NCBI GenBank assembly: GCA_013399115.1
Contig: VXAA01001094.1
Coordinates: forward strand, 322,118-386,117
Length of the DNA: 64,000 bases
Source: Anseranas semipalmata
Lineage: Eukaryota > Chordata > Aves > Anseriformes > Anseranatidae
Direction: 5' to 3'
Below the pieces are notes generated by a model. It worked only from the letters and a program-made list of their open reading frames with translations. It was not told where the DNA came from and searched no databases. A program made the position numbers and the translations under genes. Of this stretch, positions 9,511 through 21,330 are shown piece by piece (position 1 is the stretch's first letter; each line of letters starts with the position of its first letter).

Positions 9511-12500
9511 GAAACTGCATCGCTGGCCTGGCAGGCCTCCAGGTGGCTCGCACAGTACGCTCTTATTCGGCAAAGTCCATCCTTCCCCAGGTTGCAGTAT
9601 CAGTCAGCTGGAGATCACAACTTCTCACTTTACGTGCGCTTTGTTCCTCCCGGTGGTGAGCCTTCCTCGTCGGCGTTGCTCGATGTTCTGTGGGCAATGT
9701 CCATCGGGGACACAGCTCCTCAGCCATGCTTGGGAGCAGCTTGACATCGGTGTCGCCTCCCGCCTTCATGGGTGCTGTCTGAACACAAATATTCACCAGG
9801 TGTCCGTTTGTACATGATATCTACTATGTGCCCTACCCTGCGGGAGTATGTGGGATGGGGCAGAGGTGGGCTTGTGTGGCCACGTAGCACAGCTGGGCCA
9901 CCCTGAGCCTGTCCAGGAGAGGAGGGATTTCAGGACATCTCCTGCCCTGAGCTCTCCCTGCTTTTGAGGATTTTCTTAGGGGATACCAATGTCTGGGGAG
10001 CTAAGATTAGTTTGAATGTGGTTCTATTTTTAATGTCCATCGAGTGAACTGTAGTTGAATCTGTTCTGAAAATAGCTCTGTTTTTATCCATGTGTTGAAG
10101 CCCTGGTACATGGGCATAAGCTAGAGTCCAAGAGGAGCCGAATAGGAAAGGTAAAAGAGGTCACAGGCTGGCACATTTTTCACTTGAAACTGCTGGAGAG
10201 CATAGTAAGGGTTTGGTTGACTTTTGGTAACATGAAGGCAGTGGAAGGGGTTTGCTTAGGTAAAGTGATGTCCATGCTGCAAGGAGGCTAGAAGTAGGTG
10301 TTCTGAGTTAACTGATAGCTTTAAGAAACTCTGAAAAAAATACAGTGTAATGGCTGAAGCCCTTATAATGAGTCCTTTATGTTGCAGGAGCTATTGGAGT
10401 TGGGTCTGTCTGATGCTTTTGCTATCGCTAGTCTCAGTAAAAACAATTTTATGGGGTCCCAAAACATTCTGTTGCTTCTGGCAGCCGTCGAGCAGGCAGC
10501 TTGGCTTCACTGGGGCTTGAAGAGATAGTTCATTAATTCATGGCACTTTCCAGAATAAACATGGCAAACCTCCTCTGAAATAACAGACGGTAAATCCTCC
10601 TTGTCACTCAAGACCGCACATTTGTCTTCGGAAAGGGGCAGTGAAAGAAGCTGTCCATCTCCTAATGAATGAGAAAATAAATAGCAGATGAATTGGGCAT
10701 TGTGTCATACTTGACATGGCAAGGCTTTGAGTAGAATAACAAGAAACCTTCCCTCGTGTGTTTTCCCTGTTAAATACGGACCTAAGCTAAGCAATGCCCA
10801 CTAGGCAGGCTATCAGACAGCAGAAATATCACGGCTGTCTGGCAGAGATGCCCGGTGGGAACAGCAGCCTCCTTTGCCCCTGCTTCGGGCTTGCTCTCTG
10901 ACCCCAGATGCTTCAACTTGTTTAGGAGGGTGGATTTCAGCACCTCTCCGCTTTGGGTCTTCAGAGACCGGGCTCCCTTGTTTTTTGGCGCTGCAAGGTT
11001 TCCAAAGGTTGCTGCAAGGCTGGGTTGCTCCAAGTGCACAGATGTTTTGTGAAGCTTGTTATTTTCTATGTTGGAGGTTATGAGTCAGATTACTGTTACC
11101 AAAATGTTTATGTGAAATCATTTCTGAGTCATATATTTGCATCATATACAACCTGTCTGACAATCAAAACATTCAGCACTCAGCTAATGATTATACTAAG
11201 TTTTCCAACACTCTGCTCCAACATAACATAATTACACAGCAAAGTGCAATATATTATTTTGACAGCGTTCTTCATGTGTCTTGTGATGTCAGAACATTAT
11301 AATTGCTATTATTTGAAATTATCAGATAAATAAGTACTTTGTTGCATGCAACAAAGTTAAAAATAGTGAGACGCAGTCCCTCAGAAATGAAATGCCCTGC
11401 AACTGTTCCCGGAAATGTGCTTTTTCAGTTCCCAAGAAAATATAAATTTCAAGAAGTTTCCTAGTGCTTTTAACCATGTTCTGTCCAGAGGGGTGCAAGA
11501 TTAAGGTTTGGTGGTGAACTAATGGACAGTTGTGAATATTTGCATGGAGAAATTGTTTGAATGCCAGGATTTTGGCAGCTGCTCGGAAGGCTGTTTGGTA
11601 GTTTCTGTATAACACGGTTTATAAGATGGAAATGGAGTGTTTGTAGCAGCGTGGAAGACATAAACAGTCTGTAAACTACAACTTGATGCATGCTGTGTTT
11701 ATCTGTTGTGTAAGTTCTAGCATAAATAGGGGTCACTGGCAAAAAATACTCTGAATAATTAGGGCAAACATTTAAAATTACATTTACCTTCATGCGTGTG
11801 AGAGCTAGGGTAGGACTGTTCATTGCCACGTCCCGGTAAATCCAGTAACTCCTCTTTAAGTGTCTGTTGTAAAATGGGGTAGGGGAAAACCAAAGCACCC
11901 CCCAACTCTGTGCTAAGAAAACAGTCAAGGCGATTAAAAGTACATAGGGGCACAGGGCTGCTCATTTATTTGTTTTTAAGTAACTTTCTGTTAAAAAACA
12001 TGGGGATTTTGAAATGGAAAATGATTCTAGGGCTGACTTGTCTGAAGTTTGGCTAACAGTCTTTTGTAATTGCCTTTTGGAATTGGAGTTTGGCCAGTTA
12101 TGAGTGTGAAGGTCACTGACAGGTCCCTTTAAGTATAAAATATCATTGGATTTCATCACTTTTACTGAACTGGCACGGCACAAAGTGCAGGATGGATTAT
12201 GATGACATTCTTTATGTTTGTAGTGAAAAAAGTATGAACAATACAGTAGTGGACTTCCCTGGCTACAAGTGTCTTAACCATGCTTAGTAATCAGGGAGCC
12301 TGCGTTTGGAGGAATAAAAAGCTTCCCCATGCAGTAACAGCGAGCACCATCTTTGCTTATCCGCTCTCCTTGGCCAGCGTCAGTAGCAAATACATAATTG
12401 GACTATGAGGACCAATATATTGTGAAGTGTAGTGGAAAATGCCAAAAAAAATTTCAGTTGGACCAAGTCCATTTGTCCTGTGCTAATTTCTAGCCCTGTA

Positions 12501-12882
12501 AACAAACACAGCTGCTCAGCGTAGAATCAGTGCTCAGAGTGGTTAAAAACAGTGATGCATTGCTAGTGAGATCACGGCAGAAAAAATATGTAACATATGA
12601 GGCTGCAGTAAGGATCAAGACTATCCTCAGCTCTGATTAATTGTTTCTGTTGATATGTTTTCATCTATTTATGATGCCATAGGGTAACTAGAATGTGAAG
12701 ATGGCTTTTTAGTTGCCAGACCATTTAGCTGAGACTGTCAGAGTGTTAAGTATTGATGAGCCAGTTGTGAACTTTTGCAAAAGGGTCTGAATTGGTGACT
12801 GAGGGCTTAACGAATGTATACATACATATTTTATATTTCTCTTTTTCATTTTGATATGTTATCAGTTTGATCACCTGGGCTT

Positions 12883-12952
12883 TGTTATTATTTGTTTATA
12901 AATATAATATTTATAATATTATTTATGATTTATTTATAAATAAATGTATTTG
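12883..12952. repeat. AT-rich low-complexity tract
   Basis: About 70 bases are almost entirely A/T, with repeated TTTATAAATA/TAATATT words and several self-complementary TTTATAAA units. It resembles a matrix-attachment or DNA-unwinding type of composition, but no specific function can be assigned. Confidence 0.65.
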
Positions 12953-14631
12953 TCTGTTATTTTGTCTTTTATTAAAATGCCTTTAGAAGTCCTGAACAAG
13001 GGACATGAGGCTTCAAACATCAGAAACCTTGGGGCAAAGCCTGCTATGTCATTGGCAAATGCAGCAGCACTTACACTGTAATCTGTCTTGAGGCACAATT
13101 ACATGTTTTGACGTCCTTGAGCCGACTAATTGCTCTGGGGAAAATAAAGAAGTAAGGAACGGTCTTGGTTACTGTAGTAGAAAAGACAGCTTCCAACCTC
13201 TTCTGTCCATCACATCAATTATTTAGTCACTGATGTATGGTCATCCCAAGACCTAGCATAGCAGGGCTCCTATAATGTGCTTGACGTCATATTGTGCATC
13301 ACCTATCCTCGCCAAGGATTAAAGAGATTTCTTTTCCTCTTTGGCTTTGAGAAAAACAGAATGCTAAAGGAGCTAGGTAGTTCAGGTAGAAAGTAATGGA
13401 AAGTAGATAAGACAGAACATAAATCATCAAGTATAGTTTGTCGGAGGAGTTGTTAGGGAATCCTCCTCGTGCGTACATTTTGTGTTAAGGATGGCCAAGT
13501 TAACAAGGTCTACATGCTCTGTGTGAGGATTCACTTTTGACAAAGCTCTGGTGGTACCTGTGAGGGCTTTCTGTCAGGAGGTTTGCCTGGTCCTTGGCCA
13601 GCTTGGCTTCACATGTCTTGCTGGGAGGATGTGAAGCTGAGATAGAAGTCCTGTCTCCTGTGTTGTTTGCTTGGGGCACTGCAGGTTGCAAGGCAGGTTC
13701 CTGTTAGGTCCTGGCTCTCCGTTCCTTGTCCTTCCTATCCAGGGAGGCTTGACAAGTTGCCTAGAAGCCCTGAGAGTGGCAGGTTATTTCTTTCTGCAAA
13801 TCCACACTTGTTTTGCAAAGTTAAAATCTTGTGTGAAATGGAAGTCTTCCTCTGAACAGCTCCAGTTTGAAAGTTTCAGGCATTTCACATCTGTCTGGGG
13901 CTTTACTTGAAATTGCATGAGATGTTTCATTGCCTGCTTTCCCATGGCATGTGGTGCTGTCACCCTCTCCAGAAGCCTCTTTGGTGTTGAGAAATAATTG
14001 GGTGTTCGACTTGCATACTCAACTGTGCTGTCTTGACTTCTGTCACGTCTGCAGAACAAGACTGAGGCACATCAGTGGCCCACGTTCTAGAAACACTCCT
14101 TGCTGTTGCCCCTACTAAACTATATTCTGGCATGAAGAATTTAATTCTTGAACTGTCAGTCTGGCACTTTCCATAAACATTAAATTGACTCAGAGTGGCT
14201 AGGTCTAGTGCTATAAAACATACCATTCAGGTCTTATTGCCAAGAAAAAAAAATTACCTGTAAATAGCAGACTTAGAGCATAGGGGCTCATTTCTGCACT
14301 TATGCTTTTTACATTTCCATTTTTGCACCAGCCTGACAAAAAGTTAACTGAAATGTCAAAACTATTTTTATGTAAATATATGCATTATTGAATCTCTTAC
14401 TCATAAAGCAAATACTACTTTAAACCCACACAAAACAGCTGAAGCTATATATATTTTCTCACTACTGAATTTGGCTTTCAATAACTCGGAGTTTACTGTC
14501 CAAAATAAAGTTAGGAATCAAGAGCACTTTATTTTCCAGCTAGCAACATATGTACTCTTGGCTTTGGACTGTACCAATATGAGATGGAAGAAAACTTGGA
14601 TTTGTATGACAGGTCCTCTTAGCAATTAAAA

Positions 14632-14646
14632 AGAGAGAGAGAGAGA
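14632..14646. repeat. Short (AG)n microsatellite
   Basis: Seven and a half uninterrupted AG units follow a short A run. It is too short to be very unstable. Confidence 0.8.
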
Positions 14647-14956
14647 TCACGATTAAATAAACACATTACTTTTAATTTAGCCAAATTTTCTAAAATTCTA
14701 AACTACAAAAAATGTGAAGGAATAGTAAGAAAACTTGAAGGCTTTGGTATTGATCAGTGGCTTTCAGATGTGTTTCTCCTGCTAAAAGTACCATCTGCTG
14801 CCAGATTCAGAGGCAGTAGTTATCTCAAGTAGAGGCTGCAGTCTGCAAATAGTCCCATAGGTTTCATTGATGCTATTTGAAGAGTAAGGACAGCAAAACC
14901 TGCACTTAGCAAGTACAAACAAAAACAGCCGAGTTTAGGGATTGTTCGCTAAGCCC

Positions 14957-14971
14957 AGGTCGTAATGACCT
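14957..14971. promoter_or_regulatory. Estrogen-response-element-like palindrome
   Basis: The 15-mer AGGTCGTAATGACCT matches the palindromic steroid-receptor element (GGTCA, 3-nt spacer, TGACC) with one mismatch, a G for the last base of the left half-site. The palindrome extends outward to CCAGGTC...GACCTGG (14955-14973). It is a motif match only. BMP6 is reported to respond to estrogen in mammalian cells, which makes the position interesting, but binding here is unproven. Confidence 0.3.
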
Positions 14972-14973
14972 GG

Positions 14974-17900
14974 ACGGAGATGCTCGCTCTCATTCTCGGA
15001 ATTCATGGCTTTTTTCCACTCTACATATTTCCTTGTCCCACTGCACTCCTCTCTGTGGGAAGTTACCTGAGGTCAGTATCAATTCCCCACTTCAGAAATC
15101 CATGCACATGAGAACTTACTCCTGAATCCAAGAAAAACCACTCACCGGTGCTCTGCCACAGTCTCCTGGTGAGACTCATTGCTACCTCTCACACGTTCAA
15201 AGTTAAAGCAGCCATAGCAGAGCTGCACGCTGGTTTTGCCTTGGCCTCTGTTGCCGGCAGGACTCCCCAGTCATCTCCTGCTAGAGCCTTTGCGCTCGCT
15301 GGGATCCGAAAAAACAAGGTGGAGGGAGTGGGGAATCCTCTGCAGAATTGCATGCGATCTGTCAACCCAGATTTGACTTGAAGGTTTTAAGTTCGTTATC
15401 CAGCCAGCACAGGCAAAGGAATTTTGGTCTGAACTGTTTGGAAATTATCGTCTTTGGGTTGTGGAGAATTTGTCTGTCACTATGTGTGGCGTGAAGTGTG
15501 CACGTCGCTATTTCTGCTCTTTCTGGTTGAATAAACCCAAGCTGTACTCAAGGAGAAAAAAAAATCAGAGTGCTGTTTGAGGCAGATGGGCTGTGAAAGC
15601 AGCCCTGGTTGTCTGAGGCTGGAGTTACTATGAGGCACAACTTGGGAAGAACCCTGCAAAGAAAGCCTTAGCCTATCTGATGCTATCACAAGCAAAATTT
15701 GAAAGACTCCACTGGTGTCGGAGCAAATGCTGTGGTTGGTCACGAGTGGGCTATGTGTGGCCGATCGCTGGAGCTGGTTACCCACGTCTGAGTTCATGGC
15801 CACAGAGAAAGTGGAGAGAAATCCCGGGGGCAGGAGGAATGAGCTTGACTGGAGGGAGGTGTACATGCATGGGTCCTTGCTCTCATCCATGCAGTTTTGG
15901 GGCAGGAGGACCACATGTGAGCTTGGAGGATGATGCCTAAGAGATTTGAGTTTTCTAAGAATAATATTTTCAGCTGGATGAAACCACAGCTCTTGTTGAT
16001 GCAGTTTTTGATCATTTTACCTCTTATTTCATGACTCCTACTTTGCATGATTCAGAACTGTGTAAACACTTGTAACAGCGTCTTGTTGCTGTGAAAGTGG
16101 AGCTGCAATGGAAGATTCAAGGTTTACAGGGGCGAGAGGTTTACCATCTTCATTAGACCGACCGATGGAGCTGAGAAAACAGGCAGGCTCTCCATCACAA
16201 AAGCCTTTTTGCCCGTCAGATCCTCTGAGCCCTGTCCCCTTTTGGGAGCATCCCCCGGTGGCGTCCCCTGCATCTCCCTGGGAGGCTGTGTAGTGAGCAG
16301 GCTCTGTCTGGAGGTGCCTGGGAGGGACGTCTGACAGAGCTGCCGAAGAGGAAATGATGTTATTATGCTTTTCTTGTGATGTCCTGTTCTAGGAAAAATG
16401 ATCATGATGTTCTTTATTCTCTCTCGTTAAACGCGGTGTGTGTTAAGAGGCTGTTGAGAGTAGGCTCATATGGGTTGTCTTTAAATGCAAACCATAAGGA
16501 AAAACTGAAATAACAGATGAATAAAATGATTGTGGTTTAGCTTATGCCATAAATACTGTTTTCCTTTTTAAATACATTTTTGGAAGGTGAGGGGAAACCA
16601 ATTACAATCGAGTTTAAAGCGAGCAGACTTTCCTGTGTTTGACTGAGGTGCGTGATTCGTCTTGACTGGTCTTTTCTTCATTTTTAAGTCATTCTGCTTG
16701 TGCAACATTCATTCTCTAAGCTTATTTTGTTAACCTTGCCACCTGAATAAATTAAATGCATGTGGTCATCGTGGGGTGTTCCTTTAATTAGGCACCTGCT
16801 GGTCACAGCTGGGACATCTACATGTTCATCTGCTTCTCTGTGTAGCCAGAAGAGAATTAATCCTGTGGATTTGTTTTTTTCAGCCTTTGAAAACTTTTTT
16901 TTTAATCTGTTGTGCAGATTATTTAGATACACTAAAATGTCCTCATTCCACTGCTTTGGTATTCCTCTGTGTGCTTAGAGTGCAGAGCTAGTCAGCTAGC
17001 GTATTATAATTCGTACTTTCATTAGCAGCAGTGATGCACACAAAAAGCCTAAATCTGGTCAAGAAAGGTAAAATGATGTTTACACTAGCAAGGATCCTCA
17101 GGGCCATCACAGACAACTATGTTGTAGCTCCAGAGAAGTCCTGCCCAATGTTCCCCATTTCTCACAGGTCATAGGACACCTGCCAGATACCCTGGAAGAA
17201 AACTAATAATAGCAAAGAAGTAAAAGACCCAAACCTGCAGCTGTAAGCTGCTGGGGGGGACGTGCCTGGGAGCAGGAGATCAACAGTGCCACAGGTGCCT
17301 TAGGTCCTTTCAGCAGCAAAACATCTGCTGGGTGACATCCCCAGGCAAAACATGGACGGTTGTCAGTCTTACAGAGGGGAGTTTGCTGTTTACCTAACAG
17401 CAGACTCTCCCTGTGCTTTGATTTGAGGTGATTTCCTTGCTGGTCTTAGCCCTTGCAGTTATCTTTGCCTGTGAGACATTGTCAGTAACTCAGTAATTGG
17501 GTGCCAGCAGGCTCCTTTGCCATGGGAGGCACTGAGGCTCTTTCTCTAGTTGGGGTCAGTCTCAGATACTTCACAGGTGGGTGGAAAAAACTATGGTCCA
17601 AATGAACACAGTAAAAATGATGATCGCGTCCCACTTCATTGCATGCTGACAGTGCTAACAAATTTGACAGCTCTGGCCTCATTTCACAAGTTTCAGGTTC
17701 TAATTTCAGGAGCTATGGGAATGGTGGTCAATTAGGACAAAACATACCCTGCATCCTCTCCCAGTTTTTCCCATAGATATGTATATGCGTGTACTCACAC
17801 TCTTTCTCCCTCATGCTCAACACAATTAGCTTCTTCTTAGGCAAATCTAAAATTTGCAGAGGAAAGATACTGGAGGTAGCTTGTGAGAGGTGCAAAATGC

Positions 17901-18426
17901 GGGTATTGTACATTGGCTGTGGTGGAAGAATCTGCTTTTGCCGAAATTTGGCTTTTGGGCCTGACTTGTGACATCTATACTGGTATAATAATGTGCATTA
18001 ATATTTGGAGAAGCGCTGACTGAACATCACTGATCAGTAAACATCTCAGACATGAGTGTTGGTTCAGATGAAGTTTGAAATTGTATCCTTCTTGGGTATT
18101 ACTTAGAGTGAAGTTGACTTCCAACTCCATGCAAAATGACTTCAAATGATATGCAGCCAGTAAGTACCCTATATCAAGGTAACTGGTTTTATTGAATATT
18201 TTTCATGAAAACGATATAGTTTAATGAGAATGGTGGAAAATATAGAGTTGAACTGAAACATCGTAAGAGATTATTTGTCTCTTGGATTGCAATCAGTGAG
18301 TAGTAAGGGCTGTTAAATAGATAGAAAATTTCAATGACTATACCCTTAATAAAGAAGCAGCTAAATAAATATTTCAAGAAAACGGTGAAGTCAAATTGCA
18401 ATAAATTTTATTATTTAGTGCACTTT
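14974..18426. other. Intronic sequence without supported features
   Basis: No known repeat or gene is recognised. A T/A-rich segment at about 16540-16800 with AATTA-type words could be conserved regulatory DNA, but the sequence alone does not show that. Confidence 0.45.
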
Positions 18427-18531
18427 TAAGGCCCCAGGGCAGGAATATATCTGTATTCAGGAAAGCACTTAAGCACATGCTTTCCTGAATAGGGCCTTAG
18501 ACAAGACTTGCACTTAAGTGCTTTCCTGAAT
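18427..18531. mobile_element. Foldback MITE-like ancient repeat
   Basis: The 19-bp arm ATTCAGGAAAGCACTTAAG (18455-18473) has its exact reverse complement at 18513-18531. An inner copy (TATTCAGGAAAGCA at 18454-18467 against 18478-18491) also pairs, and TAAGGCCC (18427-18434) pairs with GGGCCTTA (18492-18499). GGGCC-bounded foldbacks with 'cacttaagcacatgctt' cores are, to my knowledge, a widespread old repeat of birds, crocodilians and turtles. The nested arms suggest two overlapping or partly duplicated copies. I cannot name the family with certainty. Confidence 0.75.
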
Positions 18532-18539
18532 GTGGGCCA

Positions 18540-21250
18540 AAACCTTCTTCTAAGAGTTTATTTTAAAGACACTCTTCCCTTAATTAAAACACTTGGTCGA
18601 ATTTAACACTTAGGTGTCAGCTTGCTTACTGTCATACAGCAACTTTCTGGCACAGCAGGCAGTGGTGCTATACGATGACTGAGGTCAGCAAGTGAAGACT
18701 GCTTCATCAGTTGACACCAGAAGAGGAAACTTGATTTTATGGGCTTTCCAACAGTTCCCTCTGGCGAGTGTTGGCGATCTAAAATAAATGGATAAGCTCT
18801 GGCAAGATGGCCCAAAACTGTTCAGAGGATCTGCAGTGGAACCAACCCGAGCTTGGGGCTCTTGCCCATTGTAGCAGCACTGAATAGTGCTGCAGTTTCT
18901 GCTGGTGCAGCTAACAGATGTGGTTGGGCCCTGTGATCCCTGCCAAATGTTTTGGTCTGTTTATGTAGACATTAAAGTTTTATTCAGTCATTCCTCACGA
19001 GCATCCAGTTGCTCTTTTTCTCACTTCTGTGGCTGGGGGCCAGTGGTACTAATGGCGCTATCGGAAGACCTAGAGAAAGTGGAGTCACAGGAATGCTGGA
19101 TTTTTCTCTCTGCCCTAGGATCCCGACTGCTCTGTGTCACTCTGAAGTGTAGGACTGGGATATTATTCACTCCTCCTGGCCTTCCCCGTATTTGTTGTTC
19201 ACTGTTTTCTACCTGGAGGAGCAAGTTGCTGAAGCAGTTGGGAAGTTGCATTGTTGGGAGGTAGAAGTAGGACCCGGTCACGCTTCTAACAGCTGCTTAC
19301 TGACAGTTCAGTGTCCAGGCCTGCCTTCAAGTGCTTTGGTGATATTTACACTAGTAACAATAAAAAATTAAACTGTTCTGGAATGCATTGCTAAGAAGCC
19401 CTTACTTCCTGAGGAAGTGTCATTCAAGCACCTCCTGCCATGTCAGGCAAACATAGAAAAGTAAGATTTTTGAGCAGCTTGGAGTCAGATGAGTAACTTT
19501 TATGAGAGGATTTCCCTACAGAGCCTGCCCAAGGTCTGACACTTTGGGCACCCCTATCCAAAAGCCGTGTTGGAGAAGGGCTGCAAGTGGTATAGGGCTC
19601 TTGTCTTGTAACAGCCTCAGTTGACCTGTGGGTGAGGAAGTTCAATCTTTGGTTTTCCTGTGGAGACAGACTTTAAACGAGGTGTATATGTTTGGAAACC
19701 CTATTGTATTTTCTTTCTCTCCTCTTAGGTTCACTGGGCCTTTGCCTCCTAACCAGAGCAGTTCAGCGCCTTCCCCTGTCCTGCTGCTTGGGGTTGGCTC
19801 CGTTGCTACCATGGTTGTCATGCATAGCTTATTTTTATTTTCTTTGCTCCATAATTTGAGATCTGTAATTGTGGGATAGCACATAGCAATCTTAGCCATT
19901 GTCTTTGAGTGGACATCTTCCTCTAAGTCGTATCTGTAGAGGGTTTTCCTCCTGTTGCAATACTGTTGCCCTGTAAGCATTTAAGTCCTGAAGTTGACAG
20001 GTATTAACTGTGGCCAGCCTTGCATTTTCTCCCTTTTGTCACCAAAACAAAAGGACTGAGGGGAGAGCAAATCCATGAGGCATTCACAACTGCTTCTGGA
20101 GGATCTCCCTTTGCAAAGCTCTGTGTGCTGTGGTCCCCTTCTGCTGCTGCCTGCCAGGTGATGGGCTCTGCTGCCAGCTCCGTCTTGCCCCTCTGGTTAT
20201 AAGTTCCTGACTACGTGGGGGAAATGGACTGTCCCTTCTGGTATTAATTTTTAGGGCCTGCCAGCCAGATGTGGGCCCAAGTGGCACGAAGCTTTCTGTC
20301 ATGAACTTGGGAGGACCTGAGGCTGCTCTTGGCAGTGTCCAGGGCGCAGAGAATACGACTTAATGGCTGTACTGTAGCACTGTGTAATAAATCTGATGCA
20401 AGGTTATCAGGTCTGTCCAGTTCACTCAGCAAGGAGGCGAGGAACGAAGGAGAAAGTAATTTTTGAGAAAAAAGAAGAGAAGGCTTTCAGTTGTGGTAAG
20501 CAAGGACTGTAAATTGGATCCCTGATAGGTTGAATTTTCCATTTTATGGAAAATGTGCCAAAATACTACAATAAAATACATTATGCGTTTCCTCTGCCTT
20601 CCCATTGTAAAACTTGAGAGTCATGGCGTATTAACCAAAACCAGATACATCCATCAAGTTTCCATACTCTGAAGCAGTATAGGGTGGGGTGAAGCTGGTA
20701 TTAATAGGTCTATTCATCACAATAAATTTTCCTGGTAGATGTGGGTGGTTCAGACTCTGTGAAGAAATGGCTCAGAAGCCATCAGTCTCCACCCAGACGA
20801 GCAGGAATTTCTAGCAGGGAGTGTCCCACATACCGGTAATAAAAAAACGATGGCTAACAGAAGGGAGTTTTCTTCAAGGGTTTTATTTTAAGTTCAGGTG
20901 AGCTGAGATTCAGTTTGCACCGAGATTCATTTTGGTTTCACAACTGTTTTCTGCTGTACTTTGCCAATCATTGGTCTGTGCTCCATAGGTAAATCTGTAT
21001 TTGATTAAGAGCTGGCTTTAGGCTGTCATCTTCTCACTTCTGTCCCAGCGCACCATAAAAAGCTCTGTAAAATATGGAGGTTCTCCGGGGATTTAGCATT
21101 TGCAGTTCTGACCAACACGAAACCAGCATTTTTGTGAATTTGTGTCATTATGTAAATTGTACATTCTCTTCAGAAATTTATCTATGTATTCCTGGGCTTA
21201 ATTGCTGTTTCTTTTACAGCAGTGCTTGGAGTTAGTAATGAGAACTGCTC
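18540..21250. other. Intronic sequence without supported features
   Basis: No recognisable repeat, RNA gene or coding exon. Minor open frames (up to ~125 codons) on both strands show no family resemblance. Confidence 0.5.
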
Positions 21251-21257
21251 TGCACTG

Positions 21258-21330
21258 GGCGTTGTACCAGTACATAACAGAGAAGACAGATCTGCCCTTG
21301 ACAGCTAAGAGGACGTGATAGGATGAAGGG
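21258..21330 (+). repeat. Ancient sauropsid interspersed repeat relic
   Basis: GCACTGGGCGTTGTACCAGT, followed by ACATAACAGAGAAGACAG and CTGCCCTTGACAGCTAAG, follows the order of a common old repeat. That repeat reads like 'cactgtgctaggcgctgtacaaacacataacaaagacagtccctgccccaagagcttac' in turtles, crocodilians and birds. A second relic of the same block lies at 35110-35200. Family assignment is from memory and the copy is diverged. Confidence 0.5.

Larger units (their letters stand above)
9511..14950. other. Long intronic stretch without supported features
   Basis: There is no recognisable repeat or gene apart from an AT-rich tract at 12883-12952. Base composition drifts between ordinary and AT-rich. 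Small open frames on both strands look like chance. Confidence 0.5.
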
